Assembly (NCBI GenBank): GCA_951217055.1
Contig: OX578279.1
Location: 24,420,173 to 24,484,172 of the forward strand
DNA: 64,000 nucleotides
DNA from: Gerris lacustris
Lineage: Eukaryota; Arthropoda; Insecta; Hemiptera; Gerridae
Direction: 5' to 3'
This document shows, one piece after another, positions 23,329 to 35,635 of this stretch. The translations under genes were made by a program, and so were the position numbers. The notes under the pieces were generated by a model. The model was not told where the DNA came from. It saw only the letters and a list, made by a program, of their open reading frames with translations, and did no database searches. The first letter of the stretch is position 1; every line of letters begins with the position of its first letter.

Positions 23329-24688
23329 TAGGGGAAAGTACCCCAAAACGGGATAGCTAGTGGTTTTTCTTGTTTATTTTTAATTGTGTGTAATAAAAAT
23401 GAAAAAAATAAAACGCCATTGGATAAAGCACTTATTAAAGCAACATAAAAAAAAAAAAATCATAATTTGTTAATAATATTAACACATTAAAAAAAAATGA
23501 TTTTCTAAAGTCTTACACTATCCCGTTTTACCCTCCCTAGGTTGGGTAAGACGGGATAGAGATTTTTTGGTGATAATTTTTTTTTTTTTTTTTTTATCTT
23601 TTCTTAAATATATTTTTTTTTAAATAAAAAACTGCCTAGTTTTTGTTAAAAATAATTAAATGAATGTAAACTTAAAATAGCTTTACTATTTTTAAAAAAA
23701 TTGTATACCTATCTACTTACACTTTAGTTGTGTTTTTTATACACATTTTTGGTAAAAGAAGTCAAAGATTTGGGTAAATAAATGAACATACGTAACACTA
23801 TATTTTTATTTGAAATATGAAACAACATGTAGGTAAATTAAACCATTTTACAATAGCTAGGCCCAATCGGAGCAACATTAATATTAACAACAAAATTAAT
23901 AGGAACAAAAAATAAACATGGATCATTAGAAAAACCTAAAATTATTTAAAAAAATAAATAAACATCTTCACCTGAAGTTATGATTAATTTTAAAAGCTAA
24001 CGTTACATTTTTAAGAACAAAATTAATATAATTATATCTACAGATAAAAGCTCCAAGGAAGACTGACTATTTCCACATAGAACAAAAATGAGTCATCTTC
24101 TTCATTCGGTCTGGCGCAAGCTTGGTGAGCCCAACCTTGGCAACTCGAGCACTGTATCCAGCCTTCTCCGGATTTTGATTCAAAATGGAGAGCGTTGCAG
24201 AAGATGCATCCTTCTTCTTTTCCATCTTGATCCGGAGGTTGGGTAAAACAGGATACAACAAAACTCTATCCCGTTTTGGGCATCTAAAAAGTATCCCGTT
24301 TTGCCCGACTGTGACGTTTTTCAAAACAAACATGCCTTAGGTCTGAACTGATACTCGCTGGGTATAGTTTTACACACTAAATTGTTCGTTAAAAACCATA
24401 CAACAAAATGCAATACTTACCGGAATTGCAACCTCTGAAGAACAAGACCAATGAGAGTTTTTGTGAAGCAGAAAAAAGTCTGATGCTAGAAAAAATCTTA
24501 ACTAAAAACTTTAAAAATTCACTACACCTAAAGTACAATTGCTTGCGACAAGCGATCAACTGAGAATGGTAGAATAGTGGCCGGGAACCAACTTAGCCCT
24601 TCTCGTGCGCCCTAGCTGCACTAGTATCGCTACAAGCCCCGCTATCCCGTTTTGCCCGCCTATCCCGTTTTGGGCAACTTTCCCCTAC
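23329..24688 (-). mobile_element. pogo/TcMar-type element, non-autonomous
   Basis: Termini GGGGAAAGTACCCCAAAACG and, as reverse complement of the right end, GGGGAAAGTTGCCCAAAACG form about 26-bp inverted repeats, each flanked by TA as expected for Tc1/mariner/pogo insertion. CCCGTTTT words recur subterminally on both sides (for example 23520, 24270, 24645). A degenerate zinc-finger coding remnant on the minus strand supports a pogo-like origin. Confidence 0.78.
24063..24240 (-). pseudogene. C-terminal zinc-finger remnant of a pogo-like (DDE_1) transposase
   Basis: The minus strand reads ...DGKEEGCIFCNALH, then ESKSGEGWIQCSSCQGWAHQ, then ACARPNEEDDSF. CxxC...GEGWIQCxxCxxWAHxxCA is the treble-clef (PHD-like) tail found at the C terminus of many insect pogo-type transposases. 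The last Cys pair expected after the acidic stretch is missing: the frame continues FLFYVEIVS and then stops. The catalytic DDE domain is absent from the element. A longer reading frame in another phase overlaps this region and is probably a shadow. The fragment cannot transpose on its own. Confidence 0.75.
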
Positions 24689-24689
24689 A

Positions 24690-26940
24690 CAGCTTGTTGG
24701 TAAAAAATTTAGAAGTGTTTTCCAAAATGTTACTAACGAATGGTAGTAGCATGTTACTAACTCTGGTTTTTATTTAATTAATTGTATGATTAATTAATTT
24801 GATAGTTGACAGTATGTTTTTGTATTGTTATACAGAGTTTATATGCCAAGTTTTAGCTCAATTGGATGACAGGAAGAGGGTTAATTACCCTTTTGATTTT
24901 AACGAAAGACGACAGCGACAGGTACCGACAAAAGTGAAAATAATATAAAGGATTTAATACAAGGAAACTCTGGGATGTCCCATTACTACAACTGCTATTT
25001 CTTTTATTCTTTTTTATCCAGTTTTGCTTCAAATGCTTATAACAGTTATAACTAACTCAGTTTTAATGAATAGATTTTTTTTAACGAAACAGAAACAAAA
25101 AATACAATTTTTCCTGGTGAATGAGTTGATATGATTAATGATCTTTCCCCCTTTGACAGTGTCGGAATTAGTTCGACACGTTCCACGAAAACCATGTGTG
25201 TATCCCACATCACACAAACAGTAACAAACATGTGGTCTTTCTCTGATCTCTACATGGAGTTATCTGTTTCATTGACTTTTTTAAACTTCCATTGAATAAC
25301 AAAACCAGGGGTTTGCAAAAGCGACTCTTTTATATAAATGATGCATTTAATATTGATCTAGTTTAGGAGCATGGTTATGAATGGATTTTAACATGGGTTG
25401 AAGGTTTCGAACTAGTCAATGGATGCTGTTGCTATTCCGAGAAAGTCATTCACTGGTTTAACTAAGACAAGGGGGGTAGAGGCACCGTTGGAAAACAATG
25501 AACTGTGGAAAGGGGAAGAGGGGAAGAGTAAATAGAAGGCACTTGGAATAACACTCCTAGTTTATAGAACCCAATTTAGGACAATCTAGCCAGCTCATCC
25601 GGGATGGCTTTAACACTTTAAACGTAGTTCACATCCACAACAATGAAAAACAAAATGAAACAATGGAGCGTCCACCTCTTCCTCCTTCACAGTTGTACGA
25701 CCCCAGTCATTATTAACTTCTAAAAAGCGGTAGTTTCAATCCCAGTATTTCTGCCCCATTCTCAACACTTCTGAATTGTATTTGCAACGGAAACGGTGTT
25801 TGAAATTAAATCCAACAATGCCGAAATAGTAAAGGATGCGGCACGAAGAAACATTTGCTGTAAATCTTTTTTAACTCAGAGCAAAAGCATTTATCACTTA
25901 GGATGGCATTCAGTTGGTACTAATTTTCATTTAAAATCTACTGCAGTTGGGCAAAACTTATTAAAGTTTGACAAACTCAAATGTGAAACGAACAAGTAAA
26001 ACATCAATTTCTAATATCTAAATTCAAAAATGAAAATAATGGGTATGGAACAACGGGATTCCCCGAATCTTATGGACACTCGATATTGAATGTCTAGAAA
26101 AATTAGATCTTATTGTCTTTGATTGAAATATAAGAAGAAAAAGTCTGTTAAAAATAGAAATCTATTATCGATATCAAGTACTAATTTTTAATAATAAAAA
26201 TTAATTAAAAAAATTTGGTTGTTTTTCAATTTTAATTGTAAATTTGTTTTTTATGTAGTGTGTTTTACAGATGAAAAATTAGTAATACACTCACTACAAA
26301 AATTCGATATTTGTATAGTTGCCTGCCATTTACTTATTCAATTCAACTTTTGTTTTTGTTCTACCTTGTCTAATGTACTGGAAAGAAAGTAAAATAGTAA
26401 AAAGAAGCACACAAAAAAGTTTTTTGATATATTTCTCAGAAACTAATATTATAGAAACATAAAACTTTGAAGCTTAGAATAGAAGCTTTGCAAGAACAAA
26501 TAAATCCGTTAAATCTGCATCCTTGTCGATCCTATGAAAAGGATTTACATAAGATGTAAAATCTTACAGCTCTTGATACTTTCTTGAAACAATAATTCTT
26601 TGAATCTTCTAAACTTGTGGATCTTATAAACTTTGAATTATTTCAGAGAGAACAAGTAGCTATTTGTTTAGGATTATTATAATATAATATTTATTCAGCA
26701 ACCTTTACTTCTTAAACTTCATTTATAAAGCTAAATTAACTTCTCAAACTATTTTATTTGATTACTTATCTATCAGAAAACATGGGTTATTTTCGTCGTA
26801 GTAAATTATTTTAACAGTGCAGGACGAGTACGTTCAAGACAATAATTCAAAAAATCAAAATTTTTCAAAGTTTTATCGTTAAATGTTGTATCCATAAATT
26901 ATTAGGGTAGAGTGGTAAAAGTAACCTTCAAATATTAAAA
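24690..26940. other. No firm feature; two weak open stretches
   Basis: The minus strand near 25150-25240 reads RERPHVCYCLCDVGY and onwards, and the plus strand at 25796-25999 is open for 67 codons. Neither shows a domain I recognise or convincing splice sites at both ends. A short hairpin GTGTCGGAATTAGTTCGACAC lies at 25159-25179. Confidence 0.35.
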
Positions 26941-26945
26941 AAATT

Positions 26946-27050
26946 TAAAATGGATAGGGCAAAAGCAATCCCCACGCAAATACTACCCCGCAACATAATG
27001 AGGTATTTTGAAAATAATAAAATGGATAGGGCAAACGCAATCCCCACGTG
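26946..27050 (+). repeat. Short tandem duplication
   Basis: AAAATGGATAGGGCAAAAGC plus AATCCCCACG and AAAATGGATAGGGCAAACGC plus AATCCCCACG are two copies separated by AT-rich sequence. Confidence 0.75.
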
Positions 27051-27721
27051 ACTGTTTAATACTCAGGGTAAATCGTCTTCTCTATCATTAAATTTATAAT
27101 TTATTATTATATCTTCTGCATTACTATTAAATTCTATTATTCATAAGCTCTTTGTGCAAAGTTGAAAGTTGTATCGTATCATATTTTAATTAAGTAAGAT
27201 AAAACTTCATAAACAGATATGACAATAAAACCAGTATTATTGGTCAATGTACGACCTTATTTTACTTCAATTTTTTTTTAAATAAATACTTCCACACTTT
27301 ACCTACTCACTTAGTATGATATCTATTAAATCCAAATTATACCACTCACAGAATCATCACGATATGTCAACCACTAGACCTATGACCATGAAATTTTGTA
27401 AGTAGGTTCCTACCCTAAAGTAGGTTACCCCCTAAGAGCTTGCTAAGCTATCTTTTTACGATCCACTATCTTGATCCAAGATGGCGGCCATTTATATGCA
27501 AACAATTAACACGACGATATCACCGGAAGCAATTCCACTGTAGAACTTTGAAATTTGCAAGTTCTTCCTTTAATGAAATAAACATTTTTTGAGAGGATTC
27601 CAATAGTTTTTTCCGGATAAAGATGACGTCTATAGACGTATTTAAAACCAAGCCCTCACTATAATTATCACTACTTCTTTTTTTAAAAAACCTTTTATTT
27701 GGCATGATAATTTATATAATA

Positions 27722-27840
27722 ATATCAGTGGTGAGTTCTACTCCTAGAGAGGTGAGATACATTTCACACTGATGATTTTATCGTGGGGATGAGTAAAGTG
27801 GGCGGAACCAAGAGTCAAGTGATCGGGAAGTTAAAAAAAG
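27722..27840 (+). mobile_element. tRNA-derived SINE copy, truncated head
   Basis: GAGTTCTACTCCTAGAGAGG is a decayed B-box region, followed by the family module TGAGATACATTTCACACTGA and an ATCGTGGGGATGAGTAAAG tail. It lies directly before another copy at 27862. Confidence 0.6.
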
Positions 27841-27861
27841 AATAAATCAAAGTCTGCGGAA

Positions 27862-28050
27862 GGGGACCAGCAAAGTTGGCGCACTCGATGACTCTTGTCT
27901 GAAACCATGTCATTATCAATATCCCTGGTGGTGGTTCAAATCCTAGGGAGGTAAGACATCTTTCACACTGATGACCCTATCTAGTGGTGTGATGTGGCCG
28001 ACATCCCCTCCCTCTTAGGGTTTCCTCAATGGACCCATAAATGTCTGCCA
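27862..28050 (+). mobile_element. tRNA-derived SINE copy with A and B boxes
   Basis: CAGCAAAGTTGG at 27870-27881 fits the A-box pattern (TRGCNNAGYNGG, first base differing), and GGTTCAAATCC at 27934-27944 is a near-consensus B box, about 53 bp apart as in tRNAs. The family module GAGGTAAGACATCTTTCACA and TGATGACCCTATC follows. Confidence 0.7.
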
Positions 28051-28380
28051 AAAAGGAATTTCAGAAATTTGATCCCTATAAGAACTCGGGGCAAAGTAAA
28101 CTTCTGAAGCTAGGAAGTTAATATGGCAAAGGGGTTGCATAAACGATGGAACCACCTATCAATAAAAGATATTTCCAATTCTACCCAGTAATGTGATGAG
28201 ACCAGATGGACAAAGTCTGCCAAGAATGTTTTTATAATTAATCCCTTGTGTCAATAAAGCCTAGACTAATTTTCTGAAATGATGAACGTAATACTCAGGA
28301 AAAGTAAGGCTTCTCGTTAGGATATAAACATATTAATAAAAGATAATCCTAATTTCAACCCATGGATGCGATAAGGCAAC

Positions 28381-28403
28381 GGGGGGGGGGGGGGGGGGGG
28401 GGG
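28381..28403. repeat. Poly-G run of 23
   Basis: The longest of many G/C homopolymers. Others of 12 or more: 166-182, 3634-3649, 10384-10400, 29901-29915, 31312-31328, 33450-33467 (C), 44102-44114 (C), 56941-56958, 56985-57000, 57364-57380 and 59048-59059. Confidence 0.95.
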
Positions 28404-29264
28404 TTGATACAGAACGAAAATACCATTTCCTGGAAAGTTTACATTTAAATTAATTCTCCATAGTAGTCGGAATCAAGTACTAATTAGGGATTTTAGCAAA
28501 TTATATTTAATTCAAAAATACGGGTATAGAAATAATTAAGGAACGGGTAAGGGGATTTAAGAAATTCTGTATCAGCTTGATTTTCTCGCCTAGTTAAATA
28601 ACTATTGTTTCTTGGTGGTAATTTTTAAACTTTTTTTAACTCATAAAATAAAATCATTAAACCAAAAACACACTTTATAGAGGAGTACTGAAATCCAGCT
28701 AGTTTAATTATATTTTAGTTGTTACTATAATATTTAAATGATTGTCAATTGTTAATTGAATCTATGAATAAAATCTCAACACTTCCACATAAAATTTGTT
28801 AAATAATAGAATTGATATCGTTCTTATTAAATCAAACGTGAATATTCAGAACGTCAGAAATTTGTATGAGATTAACTTATATATAAGGAATAACCATTTT
28901 AATCCTTTAACTTGAATATCTAGCGATTTATACCTTGAGAATTTCATTTGTGGTTTTAATTTTTAAAAATTATTTTATAAAGAAAGTAGTAGGAAATAGT
29001 TGTAAAGTAAATAACTACGTTTTATAGTTAAAATAAAAATTATACGTAACAAAAAATAAAATCCAATTTTAAAAAGGAAAATATTTCATTACTTAAACTT
29101 TACTTTAATTAATACGAGCCCTAACGTTTATAGTTAGAAAAGAAAGTAAAACATCAGTTATTATAGAAATAATTTTATTAATATTTAAAGACCAACAAAT
29201 CAAAACAAACATTTATTTTTATTGGAATAAATGAGGTTGCCTTAGCTTGGTTAACAAATCATTT
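28404..29264. other. No feature recognised
   Basis: AT-rich DNA without recognised genes or repeats. Confidence 0.35.
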
Positions 29265-29312
29265 TTACGGTGAGTCGTCGGGACACTACTCGATTATATA
29301 AATGATAATTGT
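29265..29312 (+). repeat. Partial copy of the second SINE type
   Basis: GAGTCGTCGGGACACTACTC followed by GATTATATAA matches the tail of the SINE at 17930-18050. Confidence 0.55.
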
Positions 29313-29972
29313 GTTTTTTAATCCTAGCCTATTATAATTAGCCCTTACCATGTACACTGTACTCTAAGCTTAACGTGGTAGTTTCATAATTTTAATAATT
29401 GAATTTGTTGGGGTTCTCATTTGCCTTTTTATTATAAAGTCGGAAATTTAGTTAAGAAGAATTAGCATTATCGTCACAGCTTTGCTAGAATTTAACTATG
29501 AAAACACTTAATCCTTAATTGCTATTCAAAGAGGAAGTTTAATTTCAACTTTTGAATATTAACGTTGAAATTGTTTAATATTTCAAGACTTTTGAAGGAT
29601 GTGGTCGGGAGTTAAAGAGCTACCTACTGAAAATTACGTTTCGTTCTCGGGAAGCCAGACTTATTTAAGAGGCAATGGGATTTATTCTAAAGTCATTATT
29701 ATACGAGTAAAATATTTTTATTTTTTTTCAGTCAAGTTTCTCTACCCTTAGCAATAATATTGTGGTTGATTTAACTAACCACAAAGCACAGTACGTGAAA
29801 ATAATAAAGGAGGAAGATTCAACAAAGATAAAATTCTAAAACTTTTTGCCTCAGACCAATTGCCGATATTTTGATTGCCATATCAAAATCCCCCCGCAAT
29901 GGGGGGGGGGGGGGGTTGGCCAACATCTAATTAAGTTTTTATTCTTCAGCTAATCCCTTAAATTTTCTAATA

Positions 29973-30960
29973 TTCTTTTTCTTATTGGGCTCTTACGATG
30001 AGCATTAAAAAAAGACTGCCAATTGGTGTGGCACATAACTTCCTCGCATCCTATCGCGTACTATATTGATTTTATACTTTTACAAGCCATTATTGTCTAA
30101 TTTCTCCAATTGTTTCCCCCGTATTTTTTTATCTGTCAAAATTGTTTGGATTTTTTACATAAATTAAAGTATCAATTTAGCAAAAATTAAAAAACGCAGA
30201 CGGTTCAAATTAATCTGGGGCTTAATCAGATAAGTACTTTTGAAGTTATAGGTGTAAATAAATGTATGTTTGTGTGCATGTGGAAGAGAAACAAATTAGC
30301 TCAGAAGGTTGAAACTTATATGGGACCAACAATGAGCTAATTATGACCTACCATTCAAAATTCATTAAAATCGGACTTGTAGTTTTTAAGATATATTGGT
30401 TCGCAAAAATTGAACGACAGAGACAGACAGACACGGAACCAAAAATGTTCTCTGATATCTGAAACGGATTTCCGTCTTGGAATTTTTGAAATCGGAGACC
30501 TAACATTTTTTCGTTCTTCAGAACGATCACATAGCTTCCGTTACCTTCGGTATGCTCGGAAGCGGAAGCAAAACATTTCTATTTTTTTAAAGCTGTATAA
30601 TTGGTGCAAATTTTCGCCCATTCCTGGGCATCATCAGGCCTTTATCTGGGTAGGATGAGTTTTCATTTCTAACTCCTAATCTATAAACAACAAAGGGTGA
30701 GTAACATCTTACACGCTTTGAACTGTTACTCAACAGTTGAAGTAGTAGTAACAGTTCAAAGCCTGTAAGAGAATGTTACTCACCCTGTCACCCTTTTTTG
30801 TTTATAGATTAGGAGTTAGAAATGAAAACTGATACTACTCAGATAAACCTGATGATACCCAGGAATGGGTGAAAATTTGCACCAATTACTTATACTGTTT
30901 TTTTTAAAAAATGGAAGTGTTTCTTTAATGATCATCCCAAGAGCCCAATAAGAAAAAGAA
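29973..30960. mobile_element. TA-flanked TIR element carrying an R1 copy and a foldback
   Basis: The left end TTCTTTTTCTTATTGGGCTC (then TT) and the reverse complement of the right end are identical over 22 bp and similar to about 40 bp. Both sides are flanked by TA (29971-29972 and 30961-30962), as for Tc1/mariner-type insertion. The 988-bp interior contains inverted repeat R1 (to about 30590) and a long foldback (30594-30896). No transposase is present. Confidence 0.75.
30594..30896. repeat. Long foldback (arms about 145 bp)
   Basis: The left arm runs from ATTGGTGCAAATTTTCGCCC through TTTCATTTCTAACTCCTAAT to GAACTGTTAC. The right arm repeats this in reverse complement from GTAACAGTTC to GTGAAAATTTGCACCAAT, with few mismatches. 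The short centre is CAACAGTTGAAGTAGTA. A transcript would form a very long stem-loop. Confidence 0.88.
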
Positions 30961-30969
30961 TATCTAATT

Positions 30970-32310
30970 AAGGCGTTCGCTGATGTTGTTTGCAGTAAGG
31001 TTATTAAGACAAATTAATGAGCAATTCATTATGTCAATTGTATAGTTGCCATTAAGTGTTTCTAATCAAAATTTTACTTTACTTTTTACTTTAATAAAGT
31101 AAAAATTTCCTTTGGTTAGGAAAGACTTTAAAATTTGATTCCCATAATATTTGTTTGTAAGAAAAATATTATTTTACAACAAACAGATTACACAGATTCC
31201 TTGAAATAAAGGAAAATGTAAATTAAGTTTTTTTATACCATTCATTATTATGAAATTGTAATTTTCCGCCTGGCTATGTTGTCCAGTTTATAATCCCAGT
31301 ACAGGATTAAAGGGGGGGGGGGGGGGGGAGCTTATATCGACGTCTTCTTTACATGTTAATCCTTCCTAGAATTAAGAATAATACGAAGTTAACGGTCTGT
31401 ATTTCTATCAGCAAATTCTGCTTTGATTTTTTTCTTTCCTAGAACAGACGTACCTTTTTAGACTATTATATTTTTAACAAAGCAAGCAGAAAGTAGAACG
31501 AGATGTGTTCTCAGTATTCTATTAAAACATTTTTATTTATATTGAATATTTGTTTTTAGTTATTTTAATATTAATAAGACCTTTTTATCATGATAAAACA
31601 TTTAAAAATAATTAGTTTGGTGTCATTTTGTAATAACGAAATAACGAAATTGTCATAGACAACGTACAACCTATTTATGAAACGAAAAACGATAATCATA
31701 AGTCATAAGATTACATTTGTTTTTACATAGAATTTACTACAACGGACCTTATATCGAGTTTGCTTTTATTTTAAAATATTTTGAACGCGTATGGTATGCA
31801 TAGTAATACAAAAATATATCGGCCAATTATATGTAATATCAGCACACACAAATGGTCCGTAGACAATTTAAAAACTAGGACGAATTCGTTAACCAGCATA
31901 ATCAGCCCAAGCGTATTAAGATGGCCACAATTTAAGAGTTTGTTTCAGCAATAAATTTTGAAAACGTTTATTATAATGACGTGAAACAAAAACCTGTACA
32001 TGCATAACAGTCCTAACGCAATGAAACTACGCTTTGTTTTTTGACAAAGTATAACTGTTTTTAAAAAGATTGTTTTCACAGACAAGCGCAGAAATATATA
32101 AAGGTCCACGTTTTGCCCACGGACCCTAACTACAGTGTGTGTTGTAGGACTGCATAAATTTATAAATATATGTAATATGGATCAGGAAACAAGAGTGCAA
32201 ATGTGTGGTGCGTAGCCACCTCTCGTTCTATCTCTGAATGAATGGTCACATGAAAATAATGAAGTAAGAAGGGATATATTTCAATAATACATGAGTATTT
32301 CTAAAAAATA
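30970..32310. other. AT-rich region with a poly-G run
   Basis: A run of 17 G lies at 31312-31328. No gene was recognised. A GGTCCACGTTTTGCCCACGG stretch near 32103 resembles the wording of R2/R3 repeats. Confidence 0.35.
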
Positions 32311-32319
32311 CTCTGCCAA

Positions 32320-32600
32320 TTTGTGTGGCACATAGCTTCCTCGCGTCCTATTTTGTATACTTTAATGATTTATGCTTCTACAGTCTATTATTGTCAAATT
32401 TATTTAATTTTTCCCCCCAATTTTTTTTTTAACACTCAAAATTGTTTTGATTTTATACATGAATTAAAGTATCAATTTAGCAATATTTAAAGAGCGCAGA
32501 CGGTTGAAATTAATCCTGAGCTATCTGCGGGCTACTTTTGACAAACCACTCTAGTACCATACAAATCAGATTATTACTTTTGAAGATATAGGGTCTTCAC
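32320..32600 (-). repeat. Dispersed repeat R1, partial copy
   Basis: GTGTGGCACATAGCTTCCTC, TTTATGCTTCTACAGTC and AGCGCAGACGGTTGAAATTA match the corresponding parts at 30020-30240. Confidence 0.65.
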
Positions 32601-32889
32601 AGAGTCGGTGAAGTTTAATTGAGTGAGACCATTGTTAATTCTCCCAAATTATTTCCGGTACTCTCTTCAGCCAGAAATATGCTTTTTGGCAACTAAACGC
32701 AACAACAATGTTCATCAATATTCTAACCGAAATTCTTAATTTATAGTTAGAAACATATCTTAAGAATAAGAATGCCCTTGCCCTGTCCTTCTGTATTTTT
32801 TTTATTATTCTAAATGCGATAAATAACACTAGTATTAGGAAATATTTTTCCTCTATATACATATTATATATAAAGTCAATATTTATGTT

Positions 32890-33035
32890 TACAGGGAACC
32901 CGAACCGACGTAAACAAAACAACCTGGGTCCTAACACCGACATATCTGATGAGTTCAAATCTCAGAGAGGTGAGATATGTTTAACACTGATGATCTCATC
33001 GAGTAGACGGGTAAAATGGACGGATACCCCGTTCT
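32890..33035 (+). mobile_element. tRNA-derived SINE copy
   Basis: GAGTTCAAATCTCAGAGAGG (decayed B box), then TGAGATATGTTTAACACTGA and TGATCTCATCGAGTAGACGG. This is the same module order as at 27722, 27862 and 5405. Confidence 0.62.
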
Positions 33036-33357
33036 GTAATTACCTAATGATGTGATCAAGGCGTAAAAGAAACAGAAAAACCAATATTTGAAATATTTGT
33101 ATATATCATCAGAGTACTTACAGTAGTGCATGAAGACAAGAGCATCAAGACTTCATGGTATAATTTAGTTAAAAATATATAGTACATACTTAGTAGGAAA
33201 CTGTTAATAGGTATGCACTTGCACTCTAACTTTAAAATAACAGACATTTTGCAAGAAATTTCATTTAATTATTTGCAAATTCCGAAAATGTTATTTTTTG
33301 TTTTTCTCAAACATAACATGATTCATTTAGTTCTTCTCGAGTTTAAAAGAGACTACA

Positions 33358-34432
33358 CAGTGGCGTAGGAATTCATTTTTGACGGGGGTGGCTCGGCTCC
33401 TCCGCTAAAGTAGATACTCTTTATCAGACTGCAACCTATCCTCTCTCTACCCCCCCCCCCCCCCCCCTATAGAAGGGGGGTCCGGGGGTCCTCCCCCGGG
33501 AAAATTTTGGAAAATAAATGTTCAAAAACAGCATTTTAAGCACTTGTAAACATATTTTAGAGCAGTTCTAATATTCGTAGGTTTCGACTTTTTAGAGAAC
33601 AAATTTAAATAAGTATTTCGTCTTTTTCTCATGATGTCTCTCATAATTTAATAAATGTATAAGAATAAATTGTATACACTGTTTAAAAAGTAAAAATTAG
33701 ATTTTATTTTATGCACTATTTAAAAGTATGAAAATAATAAATTGAGATTGAGGTAAAGTGAATGGAGTCAAAAACAATTTACCATTCTCAGTTTGACACG
33801 ATTCGCAAGAGAGCTAGGACCTGACTAAAGAATAAAAAAAGGCCGGGTAAAGAGGAAAGAGAAGAGAAGTCTCCTTATCTAGCTAAAATTCATAGTTGAT
33901 AATGTCTAGAAGAATAAGGGTGGTTCAACCCCCTACTACGACCGTGGTTGTTTTTTGATAAACGGGGTTTGAGCCGCGCTTCTGAAACTACTGATAGTAA
34001 GTTGACAAAAATCAGTCTGATAAATCGAACGAAACTTTCTTGTCATCAACGACAGAGCAGGTGCTATTTATTTTGATTGACTCAGTTAATCACGTCATTA
34101 AGATTTTATTTAGTTTAGTGTTGGTGAGAAATAGAAGTCATGATAACTCTTTATAATGTGCCGACTGCCGACTTGTTGGCTTTACTAGCCGCCCTTATCT
34201 TCCTATTTAAACCCACCCGTCGGCACTTCAGATAAATTAAATGTTTATAATATATACCATTTTATTAATGTTAAAAACATTTATTTGAAATAAAATATAA
34301 ATGTATTATTTTCCAAATCATCCAACAAAATTTTAAGCATGTACTAATTTATATTTTATTAGTAATTTTTTTGCCCCTTCAAATCTGACGGGGGGGCTCG
34401 AGCCCGATAGCCCCCCCGTTCCTACGCCACTG
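33358..34432. mobile_element. Complete non-autonomous hAT element with 8-bp duplication
   Basis: The left end CAGTGGCGTAGGAA and right end TTCCTACGCCACTG are exact inverted repeats, and AGACTACA flanks both sides (33350-33357 and 34433-34440). The perfect 8-bp duplication implies a young hAT insertion. The 1075-bp element has C-run and G-rich subterminal blocks, including GGGGGGTCCGGGGGTCCTCC at 33475-33494, and no intact transposase. Confidence 0.92.
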
Positions 34433-34675
34433 AGACTACATCAAAAAGTTGAAATTGTTTTTGGTATGAATTAACACGAAGAAACTAAGACTAAGTCTTA
34501 AGTTACCTTTGATGTTTTCTTCTTCACATTTTATCTGAACACCTAATTTTTTTTTTTTTTTTTTTTACGTCAAATGTGTATTTAATTTCCTCTTTTTTAT
34601 CTCCTACTGCCACCCAAACAACTGTCTCAAAAAGTGATAACACATATTATAAAGAGTCAGAGAAAACTTTTCCAA

Positions 34676-34740
34676 TTATTGTGGCACATAGCTTCCTTTC
34701 GAGCGATTATTGGATGCATAGTCTCATAGCCACTTGAGTA
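34676..34740 (-). repeat. Fragment of dispersed repeat R1
   Basis: CCAATTATTGTGGCACATAG followed by CTTCCTTTCGAGCG matches the end of R1 copies at 30020 and 32330. Confidence 0.5.
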
Positions 34741-35166
34741 TAAAATTAAGTATAATTGAACGAACGTTAGTTCTTCATTTTCGAGACTTTTAAAAGTTTG
34801 TGTGTTTGTCTAACTATAACTGGCGTAAACATTAACCGATTTGAACAAAATTCGACAAACAGGTGCATTTCAGCACCTTAGACAATTGTATAGTTTTTGG
34901 GAATTTCACACTTAATATTTTCAAATTTATTAACATTAATATTTTAAATTTATTAACATTTAATGAAACCAACGAATACGATAACAAAATAATACTTTTG
35001 TTAAGACTGGTGGTCTGCGATTGACTGGGTTTTATTATATTGTAAGCCAGAAAACTTGATTCGATTTCCTAGTAAAAGGCTTTATCGACTTGTTAAACAA
35101 AGCTCCTTCCGTCCTTCCCGGAATTCAAAAATAACAAAGCCAAAAGGCCTAAGTACACAATACTAC

Positions 35167-35270
<104 letters not shown>

Positions 35271-35635
35271 ACTCTAGACAAGTAGGGGACTAAAAGGGTA
35301 AAAGCCTCAGTGTCTAAGTGTCTAAACGAGAGGCATTCCAAGTTGTTCAATAGGAATGTATAAATGAATTAAACCCTTAAATTAGTAAGAGTAAATAATA
35401 ATAATTTAAATGACTGGGATTTCTAAATCTATCTTTTTATTAAATATTACTAATCTTAATCTAATCTTATTAATATTTTTTTTTAAGAAATAACAAAACA
35501 TTTCAACTTAAGTTATTGAAAGTTACACTTAAATAGTTTTTTGAATGAAGATTAAAGGGGCCTTAAGAGATGTTAATCAACGAAGTGTAAAATCTAATAT
35601 CTAATCATCCTTGAAAACAAAACAAAATAATTACA

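Noticed and set aside
24067..24333. 88-codon minus-strand ORF
   Set aside because: A different minus frame over the same bases carries the recognisable zinc-finger motif, so this frame is a shadow.
25029..25240. Cys-containing minus-strand open stretch (RERPHVCYCLCDVGY)
   Set aside because: No family recognised and no splice sites at suitable positions.
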